Positions 29,065 to 38,721 of a stretch of DNA of 64,000 nt are shown piece by piece. The stretch covers positions 10,340-74,339 of the forward strand of contig JADJJE010000028.1 of assembly GCA_016706685.1 (NCBI GenBank). The letters are read 5' to 3'. The position numbers and the translations under genes are program-made. The DNA comes from Sandaracinaceae bacterium (GTDB lineage: Bacteria > Myxococcota_A > Polyangia > Polyangiales > Houyiibacteriaceae). Every line of letters starts with the position of its first letter. Within the stretch, counting starts at the first letter, position 1. The notes under the pieces are model-generated. The model saw only the letters and a list, made by a program, of their open reading frames with translations, was not told the DNA's origin and did no database searches.

Positions 29065-30048
29065 TCAGGTGGCGTCGAGCGCCGCGTTGACCTCGCGCTC
29101 GATGGCCTCGGCGCAGATGTCTTCGATGGACTCGGCCGAGCTGCCCATGCGCTCGCAGTTGCGCTGATACACGAACAGGCGCCCCACCTTGCCGTCGTGT
29201 ACGTCGTCGGCCAGCGCGCACAGGCGTGGGTCCACGCCCTCGGCGATGACCTCGCGGCCGGGTAGGTTGGCCACCACCACGAGGGCGCCCTCCAGAGCGG
29301 CCGACACCCGCTCGGTGAGCTTCTTCATGGCGCCCCGCAGGCGGCGCTCGAAGATGGGCCGCGTGGTGCTCCACGGCGGCGGCGGCGTGGACCCGTCCAG
29401 GTCACGCGACTGCAGGAACGCCACCGTGGCGCCCGCGCGGTCTTCCTTCGCGTCCAGCCACAGGCCCAGGTAGTAGAACACCTCGGGGTTGATCTGGTTG
29501 TCGCGCGCGGCGGCCTGGATGCGCCCTCCAGCGGCGTCCAGGTCACCCACCTCGAAGTACGCGCGGCCGATCAGGAACTCGAGCTCGGGGTTCTCGAAGG
29601 GCCCTTCGGGCAGCTTCTTCAGCGCCTTGATGGCGCGCTCGTGGTCGCCGCCCTGCAGCAGCGCCTCCACCTTGAGCAGCACCGCGTCGGCCGCCGCGTC
29701 GGGGGACTCGGCGTGCTCGATGGCCAGGTCGATCAACCGGCAGGCCTCGTCGATCTGGTGGAGCGGGTGCATGAGCAGCTCCGCGGCGTTGAGCAGCGCC
29801 TCGGTGAAGAACTCGTCCAGCGCGATGGCCTTCTTGTAGTGCCGCAGGGCCGCTTCCACGTCGCCCTGGGCGGCGCGCACGTAGCCCAGCAGGTTGTGGG
29901 CCTCGGGCACCTCGGCCACCTCGAGGCAAGCCAGCGCAGCGGCCAGCGCCCCCTCGAGGTCACCCTCCGCCACTCGCTCCCAGCCTGCATCCAGCTGGTC
30001 TGCGACGGGATCGTCCGGCATGTCGTCGTCGTAGTGCATGGTGTCCAC
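29065..30048 (-). CDS. TPR protein with a C-terminal zincin-like fold domain
   Basis: 327 residues from ATG 30048 (ATG 30039 also possible). The acidic N-terminus is followed by at least four TPR-like helical pairs over about residues 18-205 (LDAGWERVAEGDLEGALAAA, AHNLLGYVRAAQGDVEAALRHY). The last 110 residues, with VVVANLPGREVIAEGVDPRLCAL, resemble the small metallopeptidase-like (zincin) domain but lack an HExxH, so catalysis is unlikely. It is probably a cytoplasmic scaffold. It lies between an RNA-modifying enzyme and a lipoprotein operon with no clear functional tie. Confidence 0.68.
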   Translation of the reverse strand: MDTMHYDDDMPDDPVADQLDAGWERVAEGDLEGALAAALACLEVAEVPEAHNLLGYVRAAQGDVEAALRHYKKAIALDEFFTEALLNAAELLMHPLHQIDEACRLIDLAIEHAESPDAAADAVLLKVEALLQGGDHERAIKALKKLPEGPFENPELEFLIGRAYFEVGDLDAAGGRIQAAARDNQINPEVFYYLGLWLDAKEDRAGATVAFLQSRDLDGSTPPPPWSTTRPIFERRLRGAMKKLTERVSAALEGALVVVANLPGREVIAEGVDPRLCALADDVHDGKVGRLFVYQRNCERMGSSAESIEDICAEAIEREVNAALDAT

Positions 30049-30146
30049 CGCGGGGCGGTCGAGCCCCGAGGGACGCCCAAGGTGGGTCTGCCTTGCCTCT
30101 CGGTCAAGCAGGCCCCCGAGGTGGGCGCCGCATGGAACCGCCAGCG

Positions 30147-32704
30147 CTACTGACCGCTCAGGAACAGGCCGATGAGACCGTCCGTGCGAGTGGCCGCGTC
30201 GGGGGCGTCGAGCGGCGCCGTCTCACCCGGGCCAGCGGCGCGGATGCGGACGCTCTCGGCGTCCAGGTGGCTGAGGTCCCAGCGACCCGTGTCGTCGTAG
30301 GCCACCAGCACGGCAGGCACGGGCCCCACCAGCGTCTCGAGGGTGAGCACGCGTCCGTCCGAGAGGCGATGCACGCGCGTGGACGAGCCCACCGTCATGA
30401 CGGCCAGCGTGCCGTCTTCGGAGATGGCGTCTGGGCGGCCCTCACAGGGCGCGAAGTCCACCTGCTCTCCGGTGCGGGCGTCTACGCGCACCGCGCGCGC
30501 GCCCTCGCACGTGAGCACGTAGGTGCCCGCGAAGTTGGTGCTCACGTCGTCCTGCCACACCGGCATGCGGTGCTGCACAGCGCCATCCAGCGACGTGACC
30601 ACGGCGGTGGCATCCTCGCGCGCCACGATGCGCAGCCCGTCGGGCGTCACGCGCACGAGCGCCAGCATGCCGGGGGCGGTCCAGGTCTCGCGCTCGCGCA
30701 GCGCCACCGTGTCGACCACGTGCACCACGCGGTCCGTGGTCTGCACCACCAGCAACCGGTCGTCGTTCGAGGTGGCCGAGCTGGACACGCTCTCGAACAC
30801 CAGACGCTGGCGCCCACGCGCGTCGTAGAGCGTCAGCGTGTTCTCGCCGCTGATCCCGAACGCCCCCGCCGCGAACATGCGCAGCCCGAAGTAGCCGTCG
30901 GGGCGGGTGCCCTGCGCGCGCAGGCGCCCGGTGCGAGTGTCGTAGACTTCCCACCAGGTCTCGCGCTGCGAGCCGTCGCGCGTGGCGTCCAGAAACCCGA
31001 GCGCCGCGCCGTCGGACGCCAGTTGCCCGGCCTGCAGGCATCCGTCCTCGCCCCCGCAGCTCACGCGCGACGTACGGGCGAAGGCGATGCGAACCGCACG
31101 GTCATTGCCCTCGCGCAGCACGCTCACGTGTCCGTCCTCGCGGCTGGCGGTCACGCGCCCATCCCGCGTGGACAGGTGGCCTTCGCGCACGGTCACGTCG
31201 CGGTCGAAGAGACAGCCTCCATAGTTGCTGAGCTGAACGATCTGGCCGTCTCCCGCGCGCTGCGGTGGGTTCTCGTTGCCGCAGCCCAGCGTGCGCATGC
31301 CGTCGGCCCCGAAGCGCGACACGCCGTTGCGCGACCGCGTGAACAGCGTGCGGCCATCCACGCTGAAGTCCGCCCCCCAGATGCTGACCTGCGAGCCATC
31401 TTGCACGAACCGGGTGTGAGGTTCCGTCTCACCCACGCGCGTGATGCTGGGCACGTCGCTCACGTGGAACTGCCAAGTGCCGTTGGGCGAGTGGAGCAGG
31501 GCGGTCACGCCATAGTCGCGCGGCGCCGTGTCGGGCAGCGGCTGCGACGCGCCGGCAGCGTCGAAGAACAGGGCGTCGCCGTTCTGCGTGAGGACGAAGA
31601 AGCCGCCGTCCCCGGGCAGCACGGCGCTGACGGAGGCGTAGTCGTCTGGGCCGAGGCCAGCGTCCGACAGCAGCACCCGTGCGTTGACCCGCCCGGACTC
31701 CGACTCCAGCACCACGATCTCGTCGCTGCTGCTGGCCACCAGCCAACGACCGTCGGCGCTGTAGTCGAGGCGGACGCGGGCGCCGCTCAGCGGGGCATCG
31801 GCGCGCACGCGTGCCGTCAGCGAGTCCAGCAGCTCCACGCGGCCGGGACGACCCAGCGCGAGCTGACCGCCGTGAGGGCGGAAGGCCACCCGGTACCCGT
31901 CGTTGTCCGCGTCGCCGCTGGGAACCTGGCCCTCTCCTCGAGGAGGCTCTCATGGCGCACCACGCTCAGATCGGCAGCGTTCAGGTACGTGAACGTGGTG
32001 CCGAGGTCCGTGATCAGCGCGAGGCGTGCGCCGCTGGGCGAGTAGCTCGTGACGGTGGCGTCCGGCTCGTCCAGGTGGGTGGGGAGGGTGGCCCGCAGCT
32101 CTCGACCATCATCGAGACGGGTGGTCACCACCGCGAGACCGTCCGCGCTCGGCATGGCGCGCGCCACCTGGTCTCCACTCGGGTGGAGCGCCACCAGCGT
32201 GTAGACCTGCCAGCCCTCGAGGGCCGGCACCGTGCGCAGCGTGTCGGAGTGCAGGTCCCACAGCACGGGCGCGCGGTCGGGGCTCACGGTCATCACGCGC
32301 GAGCCACTGCGGTCCACTTGGAGCTGCGGATACGTTCCGTCGTACCAAGGACGCGCATAGCCACGCAGCGCGCCACTCTCCACGTCGTAGGCCACCAGCT
32401 CGCCGTGCGTGCTGATGGCGAACAGCCGCTTGCTATCCGGCGAGAAGACGGCGCTCACCAGCTGCCGGCGGATGGCCGTGCGCGCTACGGGCCGCACGGG
32501 CGACAGCGGACCGCCCTCGCGCACGATGGGCGGCGCGAGGTCGTCCGTGTTCAGCAGGTTGCGCGCCGCCGGCGGCAACTCCACCGGCGTGGTCACCACC
32601 GGCGTGGACCCCCCACAGCCGAGCGACAGCGCCGCCAGGAAGAGGGCGGCCCCACCGCCCCGCGTCGAGAGCTTCGTGGAACAACCCTTTTCAGGAGCGC
32701 GCAT
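30147..32704 (-). CDS. WD40-like beta-propeller lipoprotein, frameshifted
   Basis: Starts at ATG 32704 with a lipoprotein signal ending ALSLGC. About 850 residues in total when the two parts are joined. Repeated motifs such as LVSAVFSPDSKRLFAIS, YSPSGARLALITD and GDGGFFVLTQNGDALFF indicate two WD40-like propellers. The frame breaks near 31928-31935: GAGAGGGCC lacks one G that would continue as EERGQVPSG and then DADNDGYRV. Both parts keep full coding bias, so this is probably a one-base error. The gene begins 8 bp after the MopE-motif gene, so the two are one unit. Ligand unknown. Confidence 0.68.
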
Positions 32705-32712
32705 GGGAGACC

Positions 32713-33354
32713 TCAGGGAATGTCGAAGGTGGCGAAGGTGGCGCGCTGATCGGCCGCCAGCATGAGCTGGTAGGTGCCGAGGATGCTGCCGCCCACCGAG
32801 ATGCTGACCACGCCAGTGGTGGGACCCGCGTTGGAGCTGCACTGGTCGCCGGCCCAGTAGTGGACCTCCACCGTGTAGCGCCCGCTCGGGGGCTGCACGC
32901 CGCCCCAGTACACGTTCTCGATGCGGTTGTTGGCCTGCGAGGTGTTGCAGTTGCCACGCGCATCCTGGTCCAGCACGCCGCCGCTCGGGGCCTGCGGCTG
33001 GCTGTAGAAGATGCGAGAGCCCTGTGGGTCGTACACGTAGAGGTCGAGGTCCGCGCCCGTGTTCCAGGCCAACGTGATCTGCACGTCGCCCGAGGAGTAG
33101 CCGCAGCCCTCGTCGATCTGACCATTGCAGTTGTCGTCGAGGCCGTTGCAGATCTCCTGGGCGCCCTGCACGCAGCTGGACTCCAGCACGACGACGCCGC
33201 TGGGCGTCTGGGTCTGGGTCTGCTGGGTCTGCACGGTGACCCCGGGGCCGGTGGTGCGCGCGGTGGTGCGAACGTAGCAGCCACCCGTGGTGAGGAACGC
33301 CAGCGCCATCAGGATGGTGGTGGTGGACTGAAAGGCAAAGCGATAGGTGTTCAT
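32713..33354 (-). CDS. MopE-motif lipoprotein with a YfaP/DUF2135-like domain
   Basis: 213 residues from ATG 33354, with AGGAG about seven bases upstream. The lipoprotein signal ends LTTGGC. A Gln/Thr-rich linker precedes CNGLDDNCNGQIDEGC, the MopE-type putative metal-binding repeat common in myxobacterial surface proteins. The rest (about residues 90-213) has VQITLAWNTGADLDLYVYDPQG and HYWAGDQC, typical of DUF2135/YfaP-like beta sandwiches. It is a surface or periplasmic protein of unknown ligand, co-transcribed with the propeller gene 8 bp downstream. Confidence 0.75.
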   Translation of the reverse strand: MNTYRFAFQSTTTILMALAFLTTGGCYVRTTARTTGPGVTVQTQQTQTQTPSGVVVLESSCVQGAQEICNGLDDNCNGQIDEGCGYSSGDVQITLAWNTGADLDLYVYDPQGSRIFYSQPQAPSGGVLDQDARGNCNTSQANNRIENVYWGGVQPPSGRYTVEVHYWAGDQCSSNAGPTTGVVSISVGGSILGTYQLMLAADQRATFATFDIP

Positions 33355-33429
33355 ACGGGCTCCTGGATGCGGGAGGGCGTCAGCGCTCTCGTACGCCAAA
33401 ACGAACCGCCACCTTCCCCCACATCGGGG

Positions 33430-34134
33430 TCATTTGTCGAGGGGCAGCAGTGACGTTGGAATGGCCAACCTCGCGAAGGGCACAGCCAGGTCTTCGGGCA
33501 GCGGCGCGGTGACCCGGGTCATCTCCCCGGAGCGTGGGTGCGGGAACGTCAGCCAGGCCGCGTGCAGGGCCATGCGTTCGATGCCGCAGTCCTCGTGGCA
33601 GCGCGCGTTGAAGCGTCCGCGGCCGTACTGCATGTCGTACACGATGGGGTGCCGCAGGTGCTTCCAGTGCCGCCGAATCTGGTGTAGCCGGCCGGTCAGC
33701 GGGCGCACCTCCACGAGTGCGTAGTGAGCCAGCTGGTGCACCACGCGGTACTCGGTCTGCGCCGGCACGCGCTCGCCCTCTTCGCCGCGCGGAATGGCGT
33801 AGTCGATCAACCCCTCGGCGGGCTCCGGCCGGCCGCGCACCAGCGCCAGGTAGCGCTTGTCCACGCTGCCCGCTTCGAACGCGCTGTTGAGCGTGCGCAG
33901 GGCCTCGGGATGCAGCGCGAAGAGCAGCGCTCCGCTGGTGCCGCGGTCCAGGCGGTGCGCGGGGAACACCTCCCGGTCCAGCTGGTTGCGCACCAGCGAC
34001 ATCATGACCACGCGGTCCTGTGCCCAACCGCGGTGCACGATCAGCCCCGCCGGCTTGTTGACCACCACCACGTCTTCGTCCTGGAAGAGGATGGCGATCT
34101 CGGGGCGGGGCGCGGGCGGCGGCGGGGCGCTCAT
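33430..34134 (-). CDS. TruC/RluA-type pseudouridine synthase
   Basis: 234 residues from ATG 34134. VVVVNKPAGLIVHRG opens the domain; HRLDRGTSGALLFAL carries the catalytic Asp; RPLTGRLHQIRRHWKHLRHPIVYD is the TruC-like variant of the third block, and the short length without S4 domain also fits TruC (tRNA U65 in E. coli). It is divergent from the ThrE-like gene with an 82-bp gap containing a GC-rich palindrome (GCACGG-g-CCGTGC, 34175-34187). Confidence 0.86.
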   Translation of the reverse strand: MSAPPPPAPRPEIAILFQDEDVVVVNKPAGLIVHRGWAQDRVVMMSLVRNQLDREVFPAHRLDRGTSGALLFALHPEALRTLNSAFEAGSVDKRYLALVRGRPEPAEGLIDYAIPRGEEGERVPAQTEYRVVHQLAHYALVEVRPLTGRLHQIRRHWKHLRHPIVYDMQYGRGRFNARCHEDCGIERMALHAAWLTFPHPRSGEMTRVTAPLPEDLAVPFARLAIPTSLLPLDK

Positions 34135-34216
34135 GGCGCTGGCATGCGCTGGCCGGCGCACGCTGTCGAGCGGTGCACGGGCCGTGCTGACACGCGCGGA
34201 GTACACTCGCCCCCGG

Positions 34217-35440
34217 ATGAGCACGTTGGCTGAGAACGAAGCGTTCGTGATCGACGTCGCGCGGGCGCTGCACGTCTATGGCCAGCCCGCGCACCGCGTG
34301 GAGGCGCTGCTGGCGGCGCTGAGCGCGCGCCTTGGCACGCAGGGGCAGTACTTCTGCACGCCCACGGCGGTGTTCATCGCCTTCGGAACGCCGCCAGCGC
34401 AGCGCACGTTCCTGGTGCGCAGCGAGGCCGGCGAGCAGGACCTGTCCAAGCTGGCAGACCTGGACGCGCTGGTGAACGCCGTGGCGCGGGGCGAGCTGGA
34501 CGCCCACGCGGGCTCCGAGCGGCTGCGCGCCATCGTGGGTCGCAAGCCGCGCGTGCACCCGCTGTTGCGGCTGGCCGTGCACCCACTGGTGGCGGCGCCC
34601 GCGGCGCTGTTGCTCGGTGGCGGTCCGCTCGAGGCCGTGGTGGCGGGGGGCATCGGCTTCCTGGTGGGCATGCTCGAGCGCGTGGCCGAGCGGGCGGAGC
34701 CCGTGGCGCGGCTGTTCCTGCTGTTGGGCAGCGTGGTGGCCTCCGTGACCGCGGCGGCGGCGGGTGTCTTCTTGCCCGAGCTCGCCGTGCAGCTGGCCAC
34801 CGTGGCGGGCATCTACATGCTGGTGCCGGGACTCTCGCTGACCACGGCCATGAACGAGATCGCCACGGGCCACCTGGTGTCCGGCACCGCGCGCTTTGCC
34901 GGCGCGCTGGTGTCGTTCCTGTCCATCGCCGTGGGCGTGGCGCTCGGCGGCGCGCTCATCGCCAGCCTGTACCCCGAGGCCCCTCCGCCGCTGGCCACGC
35001 CCGTGCGCGCGGCCTTCTGGCCCTTCGTGGGCCTGTTGGTGGCGCTGCCCGCCGTCATGGTGCTGCTGCGTTCGCAGGTGCGTGATGCCCTGCCCACCCT
35101 CCTCGTCGCCACCTCGGCGTTCTCGGCCGGACAGCTGGCCGCCCCCCTGTTCGGAGGCGCGCTCGGCCCTCCGCTGGCGGCCACCGTCGCCGCGTTGGTG
35201 TTGGGCCTCGGCAGCAACGCGTTCGCGCGCATCACCGACCGCCCCGCCGCGCTGGTCATGGTCCCGGGCATCCTGCTGTTGGTCCCGGGCAGCATGGGCT
35301 TCCGCAGCGTGGCGTCGTTCCTGCGCCGCGACGTGATCGCCGCCGTGGACACCGCGTTCGCCGTGGGCCTGGTGGCGGTGTCGCTGGTGGCGGGGCTGCT
35401 GCTCGCCAACCTCATCCTGCCGCCACGCAAGGCGCTCTAG
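34217..35440 (+). CDS. ThrE-like threonine/serine exporter family protein
   Basis: 407 residues from ATG 34217. The N-terminal ~120 residues form the soluble first domain (FVIDVARALHVYGQPAHRVEALLAAL, typical of DUF1212/ThrE), and the rest has about ten membrane helices, including the second-half signature MVPGILLLVPGSMGFRS. Both halves found separately in Gram-negatives are fused here, as in ThrE. It may export small amino acids, but substrate is unproven. The next gene begins 4 bp after the stop. Confidence 0.85.
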   Translation: MSTLAENEAFVIDVARALHVYGQPAHRVEALLAALSARLGTQGQYFCTPTAVFIAFGTPPAQRTFLVRSEAGEQDLSKLADLDALVNAVARGELDAHAGSERLRAIVGRKPRVHPLLRLAVHPLVAAPAALLLGGGPLEAVVAGGIGFLVGMLERVAERAEPVARLFLLLGSVVASVTAAAAGVFLPELAVQLATVAGIYMLVPGLSLTTAMNEIATGHLVSGTARFAGALVSFLSIAVGVALGGALIASLYPEAPPPLATPVRAAFWPFVGLLVALPAVMVLLRSQVRDALPTLLVATSAFSAGQLAAPLFGGALGPPLAATVAALVLGLGSNAFARITDRPAALVMVPGILLLVPGSMGFRSVASFLRRDVIAAVDTAFAVGLVAVSLVAGLLLANLILPPRKAL

Positions 35441-35444
35441 CCAC

Positions 35445-37031
35445 ATGGAACACTTCGACGTCGACATCGCCATCATCGGCTCTGGCTTCGGTGGCAGCGT
35501 GAGCGCGCTCCGGCTCGCCGAGAAGGGCTGGAGCGTGGCCGTGCTCGAGCAGGGGCGGGAGCTCCGCGACGAGGACATCGCCGCGGCGGGCGCCGACCCC
35601 AAGAAGCTGGCCTGGGCCCCTGCGCTCGGCCTCAAGGGCTTCTTCGCGCAGGACGTGTTCGAGCACGTGGGCATCGTGCGCGGGGTGGGCGTGGGCGGTG
35701 GCTCGCTGGTGTACGCGGCCGTGCTGCTCGAGCCCAAGCGCGCGTTCTACGAGGACCCGGCCTGGCGCGACCTGTCCGCCGACTGGGAGCAGGAACTCCG
35801 GCCGCACTACGCCGCCGCGAGGCGCATGCTGGGCGTGGTGCCCAACCCCTATCACGGGGTGCAGGACGACTGGCTGCGCGGCGCGGCCGAGCGCATGGGC
35901 GTGGCAGACACGTTCGACACCGTCCCGCAGGGCATCTTCTTCGGTGACCCCACGCGCAGCACGCCGGACCCATTCTTCGACGGGGAGGGTCCCGCGCGCA
36001 CCGGCTGCAGTCAGTGCGGTCGCTGCATCACCGGCTGCGCGTACGGCGCCAAGAACACGCTCGACCGCAACTATCTCTTCTTCGCGCGTAGGCTCGGGGC
36101 AGAGGTGCTCCCCGAGCGGCAGGTGACCCACGTGGAGCCGCTCCGGGGCGGTGGCTACCTCGTCCATCAGCGCCACCCGTGGGAGCGCGGCCGGCGCTAT
36201 GCACCGTTGCGCGCACGCAAGGTGGTGCTCGCGGCGGGGAGCCTCGGCACGCAGGAGATCCTGTTCGCGTCGCGAGAGCGCTACGGCTCGCTGCCCCGGC
36301 TCCCGCGCTCGCTCGGGCAGCACGTGCGCACCAACAGCGAGGCCATCGTGGGCATCCTCGCGAACGACGAGCGCGTGGACGTCACGAAGGGGGCCACCAT
36401 CTCGAGCCACTTCTACCCGGATGCGCACACGCACGTCACACAGAACCGCTTCCCCGAGAGCTACGGCTTCATGCGCTGGTACATGGGCCCGCTGGTGGAT
36501 GGCGAGAGGCCGCTCCCGCGGGCGCTGCGCACCCTCCGTCAGCTGGTCACGCACCCGCTCACGAGCACGCGCTCGTTCCGTGGGCGCGACTGGCACAAGC
36601 GCATCTCCGTGCTGACCGTCATGCAGCACGCCGACAACGAGATCAGCTTCTCCTACGGCCGCACCGCGCTCCGAGGGTTCCGCCATGGGTTGGTCTCGCG
36701 CATCAGCAAGGGCCAGCGCTCGCCCTCGTTCCTTCCGCAGGCCAACGCCGCCGCGCGCGCTTTCGCCGAGGCCAGCGACGGAACGCCGCTGAACACGCTC
36801 ATGGAGAGCGTGGGCAACCTCTCGGTCACCGCTCACATCCTGGGTGGTGCGGTGATGGCGGCTGGGCCGGAGCACGGCGTCATCGACGTGAACCACGAGG
36901 TGTTCGGCTACCCCGGGCTCTACGTCATGGACGCGGCCGCCATCCCGGCGAACCTGGGCGTGAACCCCAGCCTCACCATCGCCGCGCTGGCCGAGCGCTT
37001 CGGCGCGCGCTTCCCGGCCAAGGCGCGCTGA
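35445..37031 (+). CDS. GMC-family FAD oxidoreductase with Cys-rich motif (cholesterol-oxidase-like)
   Basis: 528 residues from ATG 35445. IIGSGFGGSVSALRLAEKG (residues about 10-28) is the FAD Rossmann loop; VRGVGVGGGSLVY is the second flavin block; the C-terminal NPSLTIAALAER is the GMC end motif. Residues 188-198 hold CSQCGRCITGC, a C-x2-C-x2-C-x3-C array like a [4Fe-4S] ferredoxin site, followed by AYGAKNTLDRNYL. It probably oxidises a sterol- or alcohol-like substrate. It follows the exporter gene by 4 bp, suggesting co-transcription. Confidence 0.85.
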   Translation: MEHFDVDIAIIGSGFGGSVSALRLAEKGWSVAVLEQGRELRDEDIAAAGADPKKLAWAPALGLKGFFAQDVFEHVGIVRGVGVGGGSLVYAAVLLEPKRAFYEDPAWRDLSADWEQELRPHYAAARRMLGVVPNPYHGVQDDWLRGAAERMGVADTFDTVPQGIFFGDPTRSTPDPFFDGEGPARTGCSQCGRCITGCAYGAKNTLDRNYLFFARRLGAEVLPERQVTHVEPLRGGGYLVHQRHPWERGRRYAPLRARKVVLAAGSLGTQEILFASRERYGSLPRLPRSLGQHVRTNSEAIVGILANDERVDVTKGATISSHFYPDAHTHVTQNRFPESYGFMRWYMGPLVDGERPLPRALRTLRQLVTHPLTSTRSFRGRDWHKRISVLTVMQHADNEISFSYGRTALRGFRHGLVSRISKGQRSPSFLPQANAAARAFAEASDGTPLNTLMESVGNLSVTAHILGGAVMAAGPEHGVIDVNHEVFGYPGLYVMDAAAIPANLGVNPSLTIAALAERFGARFPAKAR

Positions 37032-37104
37032 CCGGCACGGCGCAGAAGTCACGGGCGCGAACGCCGGACCTTGAAGCAGCATGGGGTTCCTCCACACTGC
37101 CTCC

Positions 37105-38721
37105 ATGAATCTCTGGACGTTCGACACCCCCGCTGGTCCCGCCACCCTCCGACTCGCCCGCGTGGAGGACGTCCCCACCCTCATCGCGCTCAACAAGCGC
37201 TGCTTCCCTTCCATGGCCGAACACAACGTGGTCTGGAACAAGGGGCAGCTGACCAATCACATCCGCCTCTTCCCCGAGGGGCAGATCGTGGTGGAGCGCG
37301 ATGGGGTGCTCCTCGGGGCGTGCGCGAGTCTGATCGTGCGCATGGGCACGGACGACTACCGTCCGCACACCTATTCCGGCATCACGGACGGCGGGTACTT
37401 CCACAGCCACGACCCGGAGGGCGACACGCTGTACGGCGCGGACGTGTACGTGGACCCGGACGCGCGCGGCACGGGCGCTGGGCATCAGCTCTACGAGGCG
37501 CGTCGGCGTCTCTGCCGCCAGCGCAACCTGCGGCGCATCGTCGCGGGTGGACGCCTCCACGGCTACCTGGAGCACGCGGCGGAGATGACGCCGGCCCAGT
37601 ACATCCGAGCGGTGGAGACCGGGGAGATCCGAGACCTGGTGCTGAGCTTCCAGCTGCGCGAGGGGTTCATCGTGCGCGGGCTGCTGCGCAACTACATCAT
37701 CGACCCCAACAGCAAGAACCACGCGACGTTCATCGAGTGGACCAACCCGGACTACGAGGCGCAGGACGAGAGCAAGCTTCGCAAGGTGCGGGTGGCTGCG
37801 GTCCAGTACCAGGTCCGCAAGGTTGCGTCGTTCGAGGAGTTCGCGGAGCAGATCACCTACTTCGTGACCACTGCCGCGGAGTACCGCGCCGACTTCGTAG
37901 TGTTCCCCGAGTTCACCAGCATGCAGCTGCTGTCGATGGCCTCGCTCAAGAACCTGCCCGCGCAGGATGGCATCGCGCGCCTGTGCGACCTCGAAGAGGA
38001 GGTCATGGGGCTGTTCAAGGGGCTGGCAAAGCGCTTCGGGCTGCACATCATCGCGGGCACGCACCCCGTGCGGCGCGAGGGCACCATCTACAACGTGGCG
38101 CCCATCGTGTTCCCCGACGGCTACGTGGTGTTCCAGCCGAAGCTGCACATCACCCCGGCCGAGAGGCGCTTCTGGGGAATCGACGGAGGCAGTGAGCTGC
38201 GCGTGATCTCCACCCCCAAGGCCAAGATCGGGGTGCTGATCTGCTACGACTCCGAGTTCCCCGAGGCGGCGCGCTACCTGGCGGACGCCGGCGTGGAGAT
38301 CCTCTTCGTGCCCTACTGCACCGACGACCGGCAAGGCCACGCGCGGGTGCGGTACTGCTCGCACGCGCGCGCCATCGAGAACCAGATCTACGTGGTGACG
38401 GCGGGCATGGTGGGCAACCTGCCCAGCGTGCCGGCCATGGACATCCACTACGGTCAGGCGGCCATCTTCACGCCCAGCGACTTCGAGTTCTCGCGCGACG
38501 GGATCCACGCCGAGGCGGACAGCAACGTGGAGACCATGCTGGTGGCCGACCTGGACATCCACGACCTCTACCGCTCGCGCTCGAGCGGCAGCGTGCGCCC
38601 GCGCTTGGACCGGCGCCTGGACCTCTTCGAGTTCCACGCGCACCTGCGCAACGACCTCGAGATCCTCAATCCCGAGGAGGCCGAGCCCATTGGGCCAACC
38701 CCTGAAGACGACGACGAGTAG
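37105..38721 (+). CDS. GNAT acetyltransferase-nitrilase (carbon-nitrogen hydrolase) fusion
   Basis: 538 residues from ATG 37105. Residues about 10-215 are a GNAT-like domain (DARGTGAGHQLYEARRR is the acetyl-CoA loop). Residues about 230-515 form a nitrilase-superfamily domain with the Glu-Lys-Cys triad: Glu269 in FPEFTS, Lys346 in QPKLH, Cys380 in LICYDSEFPE. The order is one seen in annotated 'GNAT/nitrilase' fusions whose substrates are unknown. The C-terminus is very acidic. The gene ends exactly where the A-depleted tract begins. Confidence 0.87.
   Translation: MNLWTFDTPAGPATLRLARVEDVPTLIALNKRCFPSMAEHNVVWNKGQLTNHIRLFPEGQIVVERDGVLLGACASLIVRMGTDDYRPHTYSGITDGGYFHSHDPEGDTLYGADVYVDPDARGTGAGHQLYEARRRLCRQRNLRRIVAGGRLHGYLEHAAEMTPAQYIRAVETGEIRDLVLSFQLREGFIVRGLLRNYIIDPNSKNHATFIEWTNPDYEAQDESKLRKVRVAAVQYQVRKVASFEEFAEQITYFVTTAAEYRADFVVFPEFTSMQLLSMASLKNLPAQDGIARLCDLEEEVMGLFKGLAKRFGLHIIAGTHPVRREGTIYNVAPIVFPDGYVVFQPKLHITPAERRFWGIDGGSELRVISTPKAKIGVLICYDSEFPEAARYLADAGVEILFVPYCTDDRQGHARVRYCSHARAIENQIYVVTAGMVGNLPSVPAMDIHYGQAAIFTPSDFEFSRDGIHAEADSNVETMLVADLDIHDLYRSRSSGSVRPRLDRRLDLFEFHAHLRNDLEILNPEEAEPIGPTPEDDDE

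Noticed and set aside
34175..34187. GCACGG-g-CCGTGC palindrome in the TruC/ThrE-like gap
   Set aside because: Pure G/C palindromes of this length are expected by chance in such DNA; no promoter element is aligned with it.
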